Assembly (NCBI GenBank): GCA_013398615.1 | Contig: VZSR01002420.1 | Span: forward strand, 1,444,242-1,508,241 | Source: Brachypodius melanocephalos | Lineage: Eukaryota > Chordata > Aves > Passeriformes > Pycnonotidae | Reading direction: 5' to 3' | Length of the DNA stretch: 64,000 nucleotides | Shown: positions 14,525-26,700 of the stretch, piece after piece | How the letters are laid out: each line of letters opens with the position of its first letter | How positions within the stretch are numbered: position 1 is the first letter of the stretch | The notes under the pieces: generated by a model | What the model was told of the DNA's origin: nothing | The model's database searches: none | Seen by the model: only the letters and a program-made list of their open reading frames with translations | Translations under genes and position numbers: made by a program

Positions 14525-14911
14525 CTCTCTGATGGAAATAAGTGCAAATATGCCCTCACCACGAATAATTGTTAAAAACAGCCCGTCAAACTAGAATATA
14601 CCGCCATTTCCATAAGCGTAAGGATTGATTGTTCCTGGATTTCTAGTGTACCACCTCTGCTCTCAGAGGCTTATTTGAAAGTACTTTTTTGGATATATTC
14701 ATTTATGAAGTATAATAAAGAGGTGCCGTGCTTTTGATTCTATAACTTGTTTTTATTGTGTCTGTTTAAGGAGAAGATGGGACGGTCATTTTTTTATTCA
14801 AGGCAGCAGGTACAGATAAAATAAAAGCTGATGATCACAGGTGTACATAAACTTAACTGGAGTCCTCACAAGTGTCTTGAAGAAAGTAAAAATGTTTTTC
14901 CTTCTCTTTAG

Positions 14912-15388
14912 GTTGTCCGCAAACAGAAGTGAGCTGGCAACTCTGGTACTTTTTAATTCCAAACAAGATGAAGATCCCCTCTTTGCTGCTGAGATTCCCT
15001 CGTTGTTATTTCTCCAGAAGAACTTACTTTGTGAACTTTCGCTTCACTTCCCGAGCAGATTTCCTGGGCGTTGAATCTCTTGGGCCAGCGCACCGCTGTC
15101 ATACAAAATGGATTTGTTCATCAAATGGTTTGAGGAGGGAGCTGTGCCAGCAAGCAGCCCCTGAGCAGCAAGTGGAGGGACTGTCTGAGCGGGAGCAGAG
15201 ACTTGTAGACAGACTTTACCATGGGCTAATCCAAGGTCAGAGAGCCTGTTTAGCCGAAGCCATTACACTTATAGAATCAACTCAGAGTAGGAAGAAGAAA
15301 GTAGCCCAGGTGCTCCTTCAGAAGGTATTATCCTACCACAGGGAACAAGAAAAGTTAAATCAAGGAAAGCCACTTGCCTTTAGAGTGG
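14912..15388 (+). CDS. MMAA: MMAA exon 2 (first coding exon)
   Basis: The acceptor is CTCTTTAG ending at 14,911 and the donor is G|GTTAGT after 15,388. Bases 14,912-14,967 are 5' UTR and translation starts at ATG 14,968. The exon encodes residues 1-140 plus the first base of Gly141: the mitochondrial targeting segment and the N-terminal helical region that precedes the G domain, rich in Gln, Glu and Lys. It stops just before the Walker A loop. Confidence 0.95.
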
Positions 15389-18300
15389 GTTAGTCCTTTT
15401 ATGTCTTGTCTAGTAGTTGCTTACGTGTAATTGCTGTCCTTAGTTTTTATTATCACTGTTGTTTGTGGTCTGTGGTCTTGGATTGTTATTCTTGGGGGGG
15501 TTTATAGCCAATCTAGATTAATTCTGTGGTCCAGCGGTATTATGGCTTGAGATGAAAAATGCTTTGGGAATTATTGTTGCTTCTTGGGAGTATGTTATTC
15601 AGGGTGGGTTTTGTAATCATTATAAGGTGAAACGTTAGTTAGTTTGCAGATTGATGCAGATGTTATCTACACTTAAAAAAGATGTAGTCAAGCAGACGTG
15701 GTCTTTTCCCAAAGAAGGTTTTTTCTTGAACATTTTCTGAATCCCTTTTTTAGTCTACAGAAGGAAAAACGTGCACCTTCCTTTCGTGTGGCTCTCTGTT
15801 AAGCAGCCTGCTTTTCAGCTGAAGGAGACTTGAACCTGCTTCTCTTGGAAGCTGTAAAATATTTTTCCCTTACAAAGAGATGGACTGCTAACATGTGTCA
15901 TGCCCAGCTGTCATCTCTCCTGTCTGTACAACAGTAGTAAGAACAAGAACTGGGGCATGGGAGTGAGAAAAGTTTGGTGCTAATCTTAGTTTGTGAGCTT
16001 TGACGTGCAAATAAATGGCCTCATTTTTTTCAAAGAACAGCTCTTCAAGGTAGGGGCTTGCTTTTCCTTTTGGAGAGTCTCTTTTTATAGTAAACCTGAA
16101 AAATCCAGTTCTCATACATACCATTTTGAAAGTTCTGAAGGATGAGTCATACAGTATAAATAATTTTATTTGGAGGGGAGGAAATAGATGTGGATAAACC
16201 CAGTGTTACGTTGATGTCACTAGGATGAGGGGTAGTGTAGTGCTGCTGTGTTGCCAAACTCCTCCATTTTGTTTTGGCATAGCTTTTTTTTGCCTTTGTT
16301 GTGATGCTGTGTTAAAATATGAATTGTTATGAACTTGATGGTATTCGTGAGATGTATTATTTGACTAACAAAATGGGGTTTTCTTCTTCCTAATGTGATT
16401 ACTTAGGGTTGTCTGGTCCTCCTGGTGCTGGAAAATCGACCTTCATAGAATGCTTTGGAAAAATGCTTACAGAAAGAAAACACAAAGTGTCTGTGTTGGC
16501 TGTAGACCCTTCCTCTAGTACAAGTGGTGGTGAGTGTGAATTAAAGTTTGAGTCAAGTTCCTAATACCTTGTCAACTACAGAAGTATCTCTTTGGGCCAA
16601 GGGGAAGAGAGTTCGGTGCCTAATAACAGTAAAATATAAAATAAACTAGATTTTCATATTTTTTCCTGTGTGATACAAAATTGGAAAATAGGTATCAGTG
16701 TTGTAATTCTTTCAGATTTCCTTTTACAGTGTTCAAACATTGCCTTGCAATTTTTTTCTTCTAAATTTGATTTTTTTTTAAGTTGTGCAGGATTACTGAT
16801 GACAGGCTGTGATCTGTAACTCTCCAATAAAAAAATTGTAGGGAAATTACAAGCTGACCATGCCTGATTTGTGGTATTTCTGGTACAAATAATACAATCT
16901 TGATTTTGATCTTTTTGTAAGGGGCAGCTGCCAGGCAGCGTCATTAATTTTTCCAGCTTCTGTGCTGTTAGAGGTGTGCAATTATTTATAAAGAAATTAA
17001 TACAGCGTTGCAATGACGTGGAGCTAAGACAGAGTGTGTTCTTGAATGCATGCATTCAGGATGCATCATTAGAATAGCAAAATGTGACAGCAACGCTGCA
17101 CCAGTTGGAAAAATTGAGCATCTCTCATCTTTTGGAGGGTGCATTGAGTGTGTAGATCTCGCTGAATCTTATTTGCAGTTTGTTTGAGTAGAAGGAAGGC
17201 AGGGACACGTGTCAGCTCTCTTAAGACAAAACATCCAGCATCAAGGCGTGTCAGAATCATAATGCAGAGATTTGTCCCTTTGGACAGGAACAGACAAGAA
17301 TCAGCTGCGTGGCCTGACATGTATAGGCTTCAAAAAGCCATTCAGGAGTTGTAGAATTAATTCTGACCTAGCACAAATTCTTCTTATTTGGTAACAGTAA
17401 GGTCTGCCTCTCAGGCCTTTCCAGCTTCTAAGTAGAAGAACCAGGCAGTAGCTTCCCAGTCCTCAGCTAAGTCTTGAACAACTATGACTAGACTATTATT
17501 TGATTGACTTTGTACAAGAGTTCTGTCTTTCCTCACTCGTTTTTTGGTGGGGTAGGGGGAGAAGGGGGAGTTTGGCTATGTTGCACTTCTGAAATAATTT
17601 AACGTTAAGGTTCCCTACTGGGTGATAAAACACGGATGACTGAGTTGTCAAGAGACATGAATGCATACATCAGGCCATCTCCAACCAGTGGGACACTGGG
17701 AGGTGTCACAAGGACCACAAATGAAGCCATTCTGCTCTGTGAAGGAGGAGGATACGACGTTGTTCTTGTGGAAACAGTAGGTATGTGCGTAGGATTTGCT
17801 TTGATTGTACTGTTGTGATATGAAAATAAGGTGTGCTAGTAATTGTATACTTCCTGCCTTGATTTTGCCCATGTTCTCCTGCATGGTCACTGGTTGAACA
17901 TGAATGCTCATTCTGTCTTATTTTTATTTTTTACTCCTGTATGTCTTTTACTAAACTGTTGTGTTTCCCATGTCTTTGTTTTGTTAGTGGGATTTGTTCA
18001 TGGAGCAGTGCTGGGATCTGTCATAATTACTGTCATTAATGTGACTGAAAGTTTGTAGTAAGTGGGTTAAATTCTGAATTTAATTTTTTAGGTGTGGGCC
18101 AGTCAGAATTTGCTGTGGCTGATATGGTTGATATGTTCATATTACTGCTACCACCTGCAGGTGGAGATGAATTACAGGTATTTTACAGTTTCTCTTATTG
18201 GTTACTACCTGGGGCTAGAAAGAGAAACTTAAATTCAGCATGCAATATCTGTGCAGAAAATCCATATCAATGGTGTTCTCTCCATTATACTTTTATTATT

Positions 18301-20253
18301 AAGTATTTTCAGTGTAATCCACTTACTGCACGGTTAAGCTCCCTTTTTGATTTTAAACGTATTAGGATGTAAAATTTTGATACTCTGTGGCTTAACTTTG
18401 ACATGTTTACTAATTGTATGTCTTTTGGGGTAGAAAACTAGAAACCACCAGAGCATTTTGACCTGCTTTTTGTGATGAATCAGCGTGTCACAGCCCCTCT
18501 GGGTACTCCTGATTCCTGTCCCTGTTGCATTTAGGGCATCAAACGGGGCATCATTGAGATGGCAGATCTGGTTGCTATCAATAAGGCTGATGGAGATTTA
18601 GTTGTGCCTGCCCGGAGAATCCAGGCTGAGTATGTCAGTGCTATGAAGCTGCTTCGCAAGCGTTCAAAGGTTTGGAGGCCAAAGGTTTGTGGACGTCCCT
18701 GTGTTTTGTGGGTCTGGTTTGGTTTTGTTTGGGTTTTGGTGTTGTGTTTGGGGGTTTTTGTATTTCCCCATCCTCCAGAAAACACACTGAATGAGTTAAG
18801 ATTGGTATCTTCTCATCTAGCTGTCCTAGTCTCCCTGGGCTCTTTTTAAAAACTGCAGTGGGTTGTTTAGTCTCCGTGTGCTGGAAAGGTGATTGCTGCT
18901 GTGTGTGGTTCACCTCTGATCTCAAGGTGTGCCACATGAAACACTGCAAAGCCAGTCCTCCACCCCAGGACTCCTGCCCTGAGCTGCAATCTCTGCACTA
19001 GCAGAGCTATTGCTGACATCAGGAGTGGTGGAAACTTTACTTGCTTTTTTGTAAACTGTGCATATCTAAAAATGTCTCTTAATCTACTTCTCCCTCCATT
19101 ATAACTCTGAAGCCTGTGATTATCTTTGTTCTTTCACTAGTTTACGTGTTTCCTTTATTGCTTTAATATTTTGTTTGTTTGTTTCTCACATAATGAAAAT
19201 GGCTAGATAGTTGGAATTCTCATCCTGGGGGTTTTCAGTTTTAATGCTGTATTTTATCTACTAAAAGACTTTGATGGATTTTTAAGGAGAAGATTCAGTA
19301 CTAGTTTTTAATATGTGTATAAAGAATAAGAACACACACACACTCTCACTTCCTTTATAAATAAACTATATGTAAAGAAGGTTTGTTCTACCCTGGTATT
19401 GAAAGTGACCCATTAAGCTGAGTTTAAATCAGCTGGGCTGCCTGAGGATTAGCTTTCTTTTGTAAGTGGAAAAGAAGAGAAGCTTTTTTTAAAAAATACA
19501 AGGCTGTTCAATTTGAAAGACTGTTGGATGTCTGAAAAATTGACAAAATTAATTCCTGGTCTGGAAAACAGAGGGGAAAAACAGTCAAAATGCCTTGTTT
19601 CTGGCATATTTGAAGTGCAAAAGAATAGCTACCAGGATATGCACTTAACTCCACATTTAAGTAAAAGAACAATAATGTACCTTTTAGCTGAAGGACTTAG
19701 TAAAAATTATTCCCATGACAAACAGCTGGAAAAATATCCCAAATAGCATGGATCTCAGGGTCTACTTCTAGACAGTAGAATCCCAAATTTTTCAGGGGGA
19801 TGGTGGGGGGGAAGGCACAGGAATGCTTAGAGCCTCATGAAACGAGTATTGGAGGAAGCTTCCCTCACACATTTCTTAATTTCCATGCAATCTACCTGAC
19901 CCAGTGATTGAAGCCTCAAGGCCAGCAGCTGAGCTGGCTTTAACAATGTCTAATGAATCCCCCAGGTAATGCGCATCTCTGCCAAAACTGGGGAGGGCAT
20001 CTCGGACATGTGGGATAAAATGACTGAGTTCCGTGACCTCATGCTCACCAGCGGCGAGCTGGTGGCCAGACGACGGAAACAGCAGAAAGTGTGGATGTGG
20101 AACCTCATCCAGGAGAACATGCTGGAGCATTTCCGGAGTCACTTGGCAGTCAAGGATAAGATCCCGCTTCTGGAAGAAAAAGTTCTTCGAGGAGTCTTGT
20201 CTCCTGGGCTGGCAGCAGACCTGCTGCTGAAGGCGTTCAAAGATGGTCTCTAA
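14968..20253 (+). CDS. MMAA: MMAA, methylmalonic aciduria type A protein (mitochondrial G3E-type GTPase chaperone), six coding exons
   Basis: MMAA is a P-loop GTPase of the MeaB/ArgK group. In mitochondria it gates delivery of adenosylcobalamin to methylmalonyl-CoA mutase and protects or reactivates that enzyme. The coding exons are 14,968-15,388, 16,407-16,529, 17,610-17,780, 18,092-18,177, 18,535-18,684 and 19,966-20,253. Every intron is GT-AG and all phases agree. The product is 412 residues, close to the roughly 418 of human MMAA. The N-terminus is Arg-rich and free of acidic residues for about 29 residues, as in a mitochondrial presequence. Walker A GPPGAGKST is at residues 144-152, the conserved ETVGVGQSE switch segment at 236-244, and the guanine-specificity motif NKAD at 283-286. 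The start is the first ATG of the exon, with A at -3; no upstream in-frame ATG exists in this exon. The gene appears intact. The assignment rests on remembered similarity along the whole length. Confidence 0.97.
16407..16529 (+). CDS. MMAA: MMAA exon 3 (Walker A exon)
   Basis: The acceptor is ACTTAG ending at 16,406 and the donor is G|GTGAGT. The exon encodes residues 141-181 plus one base, beginning with the P-loop GPPGAGKST (144-152) and ending in the AVDPSS segment typical of MeaB/ArgK proteins. Phase 1 at both ends. Confidence 0.96.
17610..17780 (+). CDS. MMAA: MMAA exon 4
   Basis: The acceptor is TTAAG ending at 17,609 and the donor is G|GTATGT. The exon encodes residues 182-238 plus one base, with the conserved GDKTRM segment (186-191), the RPSPTSGTLGGVT stretch and the ETVG start of the switch region. 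The acceptor has a weak pyrimidine tract compared with the other exons, but the reading frame and protein match fix it. Confidence 0.95.
18092..18177 (+). CDS. MMAA: MMAA exon 5
   Basis: The acceptor is TTTTTTAG ending at 18,091 and the donor is CAG|GTATTT. The exon encodes residues 240-267, completing the VGQSE motif and continuing through the hydrophobic strand that ends LLLPPAGGDELQ. It ends in phase 0. Confidence 0.95.
18535..18684 (+). CDS. MMAA: MMAA exon 6 (NKxD exon)
   Basis: The acceptor is CATTTAG ending at 18,534 and the donor is AAG|GTTTGT. The exon encodes residues 268-317 (exactly 50 codons, phase 0 at both ends), starting GIKRGIIEMADLVAINKADG. It carries the guanine-recognition motif NKAD at 283-286. 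Confidence 0.96.
19966..20253 (+). CDS. MMAA: MMAA exon 7 (terminal coding exon)
   Basis: The acceptor is CCCCCAG ending at 19,965. The exon encodes residues 318-412 and ends with TAA at 20,251-20,253. It begins with the RISAKTGEGI segment, the G5-like SAK motif, and continues through the C-terminal dimerisation helices, including an RRKQQKVWMWNLIQE stretch. Confidence 0.96.
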   Translation, partial: VMRISAKTGEGISDMWDKMTEFRDLMLTSGELVARRRKQQKVWMWNLIQENMLEHFRSHLAVKDKIPLLEEKVLRGVLSPGLAADLLLKAFKDGL

Positions 20254-20302
20254 GCACTGTTTTCTACTCTGTTCTTGATAAGTGCTTTATGTAAACATGG
20301 AC

Positions 20303-20308
20303 ATTAAA
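20303..20308 (+). terminator. ATTAAA polyadenylation signal candidate for MMAA
   Basis: An ATTAAA hexamer lies 50 bases after the MMAA stop codon and would give a very short 3' UTR. A canonical AATAAA follows at 20,732-20,737 and would give a 3' UTR of about 0.5 kb. Alternative use of both sites is plausible. Which is used cannot be decided from sequence. Confidence 0.45.
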
Positions 20309-20731
20309 TACACTTTTCCTATGTGTGGATTCAGATGTTTTACTGCAGCAGACATGAATAGAATCCACTACTCTGCAAAAGAATTCTGTTGGGTTCTGTA
20401 TATGCAGTGATCATGACAAATCTAAACACTTGCTAAGGGATTACTACACACTGTATTGGGAAAAAAAAATTCCAAATCTTTTATTTGTACATGCCATAGA
20501 TCTGTTGGCAAAAACCAGATGCCCATGTAAAATGATTGGATTTGGGAAGGCAGGAAAGCGAGGCTTGTGGTGGTGCAGCGTTTGATTCTGGTTATGGGGT
20601 CATCTCAGAGCAGCTGACACTGCAGTTTTCCATTCTGATATAGCCAGAATGTTTGCATTTTCTTTCCTCACCTTGAGTGACAGCAAGAGCATTGGACTGC
20701 CTGAGAGCACCAGACCACAGCCTTAGTTTTA

Positions 20732-20737
20732 AATAAA
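20732..20737 (+). terminator. AATAAA polyadenylation signal candidate for MMAA
   Basis: This is the first canonical AATAAA on the coding strand after MMAA, about 480 bases past the stop. It is a likely distal cleavage signal, given the weaker ATTAAA nearer the stop. Confidence 0.45.
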
Positions 20738-20739
20738 TT

Positions 20740-23700
20740 GTATGCATATAAATAGAACATAGTGGTGTTTGGTCCCTCTTTGGAAGCTGTACTTAGTTAT
20801 TATGCACTGTACAGTAGGAGAAGGGAATTTTAACCATCCCAGTTTAAAAATAGATGTTTTATTAAAAAAAAAAGTAGGTAGATTTTTTTACATGAAGACA
20901 TCAGATGGAACAAGTGTTGTTTTAATAGCATGATGTTTTAATAGCAAATGTCTTTATACTAGAATAATTTATTTCTAAAAATGATGTGTTGTTGTTTTCT
21001 GATGGGACTTAAGTTTTTTGGATTTGAACAAAATGGCCAGGTGTGCTTGGTACATTTTCTTTTTTTCTTGCAGAAGACAGGACTATTTCCAACCAAAAGC
21101 ACTTTTATTTTTTATTTTCCCTTGAGAAGAACCTGGAGGAAACATTTTCCTGATCTGTGATCTAGAAAGCAGAGCTCATATGGTACCCACTAAATGTGGA
21201 AAAGTGCTGATTTTTGGAGACCTTACAGTAAAACCAGTACAAGAGTTTTGTGAGCCTGTTGGTGCTTAGATAAATTATTTTTTAAAGAAATCTATTGGAC
21301 ATGATGATTTGCACAGTTTTGATTTTCTAGACATGTACATAAGAGGTATGGTGATTTTAGCTCAATTTTCCCTGTTTGGCTTCTGGCAACCCAATTCCAG
21401 TATAGCAGTGAATTGGGTTACTTAAATCCTCTTTTTACCTTCATGGTGTGTGTTTTTGTTTGGGTTTTTCCCCTCAAAATATTTTTTTCTCTTCTTTCCC
21501 CTTGTCCTCATTTGTTGTATCTCATTCCTAACTTTTGCCTGCTAGGAACTGTTTGCAGTGAAATACTAAGGAAGGGCATTGTGGTGTTGTGGGGGCCATA
21601 CAGCTGAGGCATTTCTTGGGTAAGAAAGTCTGCCCTGGATAGCTGGTGTTAGTGGCTTCCACCATCTAAATTGTCAGAATTTCTGAGCTCTGGCCACTTA
21701 TTCCTGTTTCTTAATCCTTAATTCCTGTTTCTTTGGGATTGCTGCAATCAGTTACAAAGAAGCAGCTGAAGGAATGTGTGGAGTGGCAGAAGCATAGTGG
21801 CTTTGTTAGGACCATGCTGAGTTGTGAGAGAAATGCAGTGCTTACAATTTCTTTTTTTATTTAAACAACCTCTATAGAATATGACATAGATAGCCAAACC
21901 CAAAAGCAACCTCCTGTGTCCTTTGAGTCCTTTCAGCTATAAATACTGACTGTATTTTATGGTACCTTGTAGAAGAAATTACACGTGAGAAATGAATTAA
22001 TGGGAGCAGCAGCATTTGAACTGGTGAGTTCTCAACTTTTTGATAGTCCCTTTGTTCCAGGTGGCAGTTTTTGAGGTGACCACATTTGTGTTTATCTGTT
22101 AGATCAAACCCTTACTATGGTCATTACTTCTTCTTCTGTCAGGGACTGCTGTTTTCCTTGTCTGTTATACATGAGCTGCCAAGCCAGTAAAACAGAACCT
22201 GCAGCATTGTTTAAATGACACCTGCTCAAGCAGAATACATTTTACAGCTTCTTCAGTATTTGTTTTCTGGATGCAGATCTGCTGATCCACTCAAGCCATG
22301 GGCTATCATTATTCTCTCATTTTGTTGCTTCTTTTATAGTATTGTTAATTTACAAATGAACTCTTAGCAGAAGTGCAGTGGCTTAAGCAGGTTCTTTGAA
22401 GTGCATTTTCCTCTTAAAGCAGAGTATTAAATGAAAATCTGATTTGCCTTCTTTATGTGTTCAGTTATGCCTCATACTTCAGTAGATGGAGAAATATTCT
22501 TATACTGAGAGGAGTCTTTGGAAGTGAAACAGTAAATGAGGGTCCCTGTTTTGTTTTTCAGTGATTCCCCTACCAAACTGAAAAGCTGTCCTGTGCAAAC
22601 TGAACTGACCCTTCCATGTGGTAATGAAACAGTTAATTTTACAGCCTGTAAAATTCTGATGTGATGTGTTTTGGAGTCAACTGTTGTCAATTAATTGTGC
22701 AGTTTTGTTCATATTCTCATGGGCTGGGTAGATGCATTATCTTCAGAAGGACTGCAGCGCTTCATCTGGTTGGCTACAACTCTATAAACAATCCACTATG
22801 TCCCAAGACAGGGAAGAACGTTTCCAGCTCATCAGTTTTAGCTCTGTGGGATTAACTTGGCTAAAATGCATTAAAATATTGTTATTCAAGTAAACAGGCT
22901 TCTGAAAAAAAGATAGTAAACAAATCTGTTGAGTAGGATGTTGACATATTCTTAGTTTCTGGAGTTGTCAAGCTGCTCTCATGTTAACACTTAAACCCAC
23001 AGCTATTGCAGAATACTATGGGAAATAATATAACTTCATGAGAAGCCAATATCAAGATGAAGTTGGTTGCTGGAGGTATGACAAACTGTTAGACAAATGA
23101 GTATGGGAGGTCAGGAATAAACTGTTTAGATACAAAAAGTTATTTCCTACAAAGTCTTGCAGTTGTCTGTAAGTGTGAAACTTTTCCCCAGGTCCCTATG
23201 TAATAGATGTTGCTGGTGCTTCACAGCTGGAAAAAACAAGTGTGGTGAGATCAAGTGATTTACCCAGGACTCTGAAACAGGTCAGAGAGTGTAAGGGTTA
23301 CAGTTCAATAGTCTTTACTCTGAGCCCCACGTATATTTACAGCCACGTTACTTAAGGTTGAAAAAATGCTCTTAGCAAGTTCATGCTCTTAGTGTGACTT
23401 ATTCCTTTCATATCTAATCTCTCTGTTTTCAGTGACAGGACCCAGTGACCCCTTCTTGACTACTGTTCTGTTGTAATGTCCTGCTTTAAGTAATAAAAAA
23501 CTTTCCTTTGATATCTAATCTGCCCTTGCCTTCAGTAAATGCATTACTTCCTGTTGTACATGCTGCTTCAGCCTCTCTCTTCTCTCCACATATATTGCTT
23601 ATTTGTGAAATCTGCAATGTGTTGGCTGTTTGAGATTTTGGGGCATGGGAGTTGAGTAAAGCTAAAGAATGCAAAGAATTTTTTTTTCTTAAACTGTACG

Positions 23701-26700
23701 CAGTTCCCTTCCTAAAATTTTCTTTTGCAATGTGGCAAGATTCAATTACTGACTTGCTCTGTACTGTGCAAACATCCTTATTTCCCCTTTATTTCCCTTT
23801 CTCCGAGTGCTCTGTTGCTCCCTCTTGGATGCACAGCCAATAAGTTAACATACTCTATGAGTTAATAATATGAGAAAAACATTTTCACAGAGCTTGGTGC
23901 TTCTGTAACTATTCCTGCTGGACTGTTCTAAAACATTTATAATTTGATGAAAGATTGAACAAAAGTTGATAAAGAATATATTTAAAGAAAAATTAGTGTG
24001 TTCCCCTGAAGAGCTGGACAATCATCAGTGCACAGACTGACTAGCAACAGGATTCCTCTTCCAAAAACCAGTTACTCCACAGTCATATTCCGTACAGCTT
24101 ATTTAAAAGTAACCCACCCACCTCATAATGGAACAATACCGGAATTTGTGAACTGAGAATAAAAATTTCAAAATTAAAAACTCAAAAGCAATTAGAGTAC
24201 ATACTTAGAATGGAAGGATGTCAGACATACTCTTTTCCCTCCTGTCATACTAAGGTATGGTTCAGCTGATGAACAAGGAAGGAAAAGAGGAGCTGACATT
24301 CATGGCAGTGTATGGAGAAGGTACAGTCTGGAGCAGCAAGAATGCCTATTTTTCTCTGTTTTTCCTCCTGTAGGATCGTAAGCATTATCTTGGATAATTC
24401 ACTGTGAAGCCACAGAAACTGATACAAGCAACAGTGTTTGCTGTGTGAGGCTTACAAAAATTATAAATTAAACTCCTGTTCCTATCTTTTGGATTTGAAT
24501 GTTGCATGTAACACTTGTCCTTTGGCACTAGGCGGGTTTGTTTGTAATTGTGCTCTGAGTGGGGAATAGCTAGAAGCTCTTGTAGTTTGAATAAAAGATT
24601 GTTTACTTGTAACAAGTTAAAAGCTTCACCTTTCAGAATTCATTATAAGATTCCTGTATTTTTCCTTAAAACACTGTGGCAAAGTGAGTTCCTGCTCTGT
24701 GTTAACTATGTCTTCATTTCCTCTTGCATCTCTTCCACTGGCAGAGTAGCCTGTAAAAGTTATGCACCTTTTAACATGACTCAAATATTCATGAAGTTAA
24801 TCAAGGACTAACAAGACTTCTGCTTTGTTTCTTCAATTGAAAGTGACCACTACGACCTAAAGATTACAACCTACGAGGAGCCAAAGGTTATTACGGCTTC
24901 AGAGGCCTGGGCTGACCTGCCCTGTGCCAGCAGCAATGGCTGGGGATGCAGGATGTGTGTCTAATGAGAAGTTGCTGCACGGGCTGTGTGTCTGGGAGCA
25001 GTGCACACTCACACTGCTAAAGATTTTCTCCCGGCCCTGAATTTGTGATCCTGTTTGTAGTTCTCTAATTGCAACCAGCAGAAGACAAGGGTGAGGCTGG
25101 TTTTTACGACTTGTTGCTTAGCAGCGTTGATCAACAAAAGTGCAACCTTTTCTTTTGCTGTAACCTCGGTGAACCCGGGCTTGGACGGAGCTCACCAGCG
25201 GACGACAAGGGTTTCTGAAGCCGTGTGAAACTCCTGTGCTGTGCCTTGTTAGCAGTGTCTGAGGGAAAGTGTCTCTTCTTGACCCCTTGGTTACCTTCGC
25301 CCTTTACTCCTCTTTCTGTCTCTCATCAAATCTTGGAAGAAAGCAGGCACCGTCATAGGAGGATGTGGAGGATGGGAAATACAGGGACAAATCAATTATA
25401 CTAAGCTGTATCCTGCCTCTTTTCAGGAAAAGGAGCTAAGCTGGTTCCCAGACTGTGATGTCAGACCCTCCTCTCATGGAAAGAGAAAGACTTCAGCCAT
25501 CACAGTAAGGTCTGTTCTTATTTAGAGAAGATTTCCTAGTATTTCAAGTAGGCAAAACAATCCACAGAGGAAAGGGAAATTAGGGCACTCAGAATTTCCT
25601 GGTTTATGTCTTTTAGAAGGGATTTCACAAACTGAACCAGAAAGGGTATTGAACATGCTTGGAAATGATTGAGGGTCTGCACTGAATGTGCCTTTATCTG
25701 ATCAAATCTGACAAAGCCTGTAAAATAAAAGCAAGGAGAAAGTTGCTTTTTTCACCTTAACTCTAAACTGTAAAGGGTTAATCTGACCGGACAAAGGCTC
25801 TTTAGTGATACCAGAAGCTGCAACAATTAATGTGCCTTAGGACATCAGAGGCTTAGACCAGGAGCTTTTACTGTTGCTCGATGTTTGTCTTTTACACCTA
25901 GATCTGAGTAGGAAAGAGCTGAGTATTTGTATGCTTTTTCTGCCAGAAATGTTGTTACCCTGAGCCACCTTTATGCTCGTGGACACTAGGTGGAAAATAA
26001 TGCCTTGTCAGTGTGGTGGTTTTCTCCTTTCCATGCTGTCACCTCCAGCACTGACTTCTCCCCCCTATTCATTGGTAGCTTTTCAGAGCACTGTAGGTCG
26101 ATGTGTTAAAAGGTCAGCATGTGTTTCACAAGCCTGTTATGTTCTGGTGTCCCTCCTCGTCTGAAGTTTAAAGAGAAACTCTGCTGTTCAGCTATCCCAG
26201 TGTTGTAAAATTCATGCAGAGGACTCATGTTGCTGTAATTGCATAATTGAGATCAGATAGATCAGATATTCATTCCAGAACAGGCAGCTGCATAAGGAAG
26301 TGGCTTCTGCCCTACATGCCATGTCAAAAGCTTGGCAAGTGCATGGTATCTGGCAGAGCTTAATAAGTAGAATAATCAGCAAATGGGAATGGGAATTATG
26401 TTGCAAATATTGTGGGTTTTTTAATATTGCATGAATCTTAACAAAATTATCTACCTGGAAATCCTGACTGCTATCTGAGGCTGAGAGGAATGACTTTTCA
26501 TGCCCTTGCTTGATGAACAGAGCAAATTGTGTTCACCCAAACAGGATTTCTTTATTTTGAGCTGTGAGTATGATTTGTCTGTCTTCACTGAACAACAGCT
26601 GCTAATATCTGATATCTTCAGGATTCAAAACAAGAGGCTGAAGTCGTGTTCTTAACTTGTTATTTACAGGAGAAGTAGGGAACTCTAGTCAAGATCAATA

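Noticed and set aside
14115..14594. 159-codon open frame over the MMAA CpG island
   Set aside because: It crosses the promoter, the putative exon 1 donor and the poly-C/poly-T tract (read as Pro and Phe runs). It is not a credible protein.
14929..14967. Upstream start for MMAA adding 13 residues
   Set aside because: The codon at 14,929 is GTG, not ATG. The first ATG in the exon is 14,968, with A at -3, and it begins a proper mitochondrial targeting sequence.
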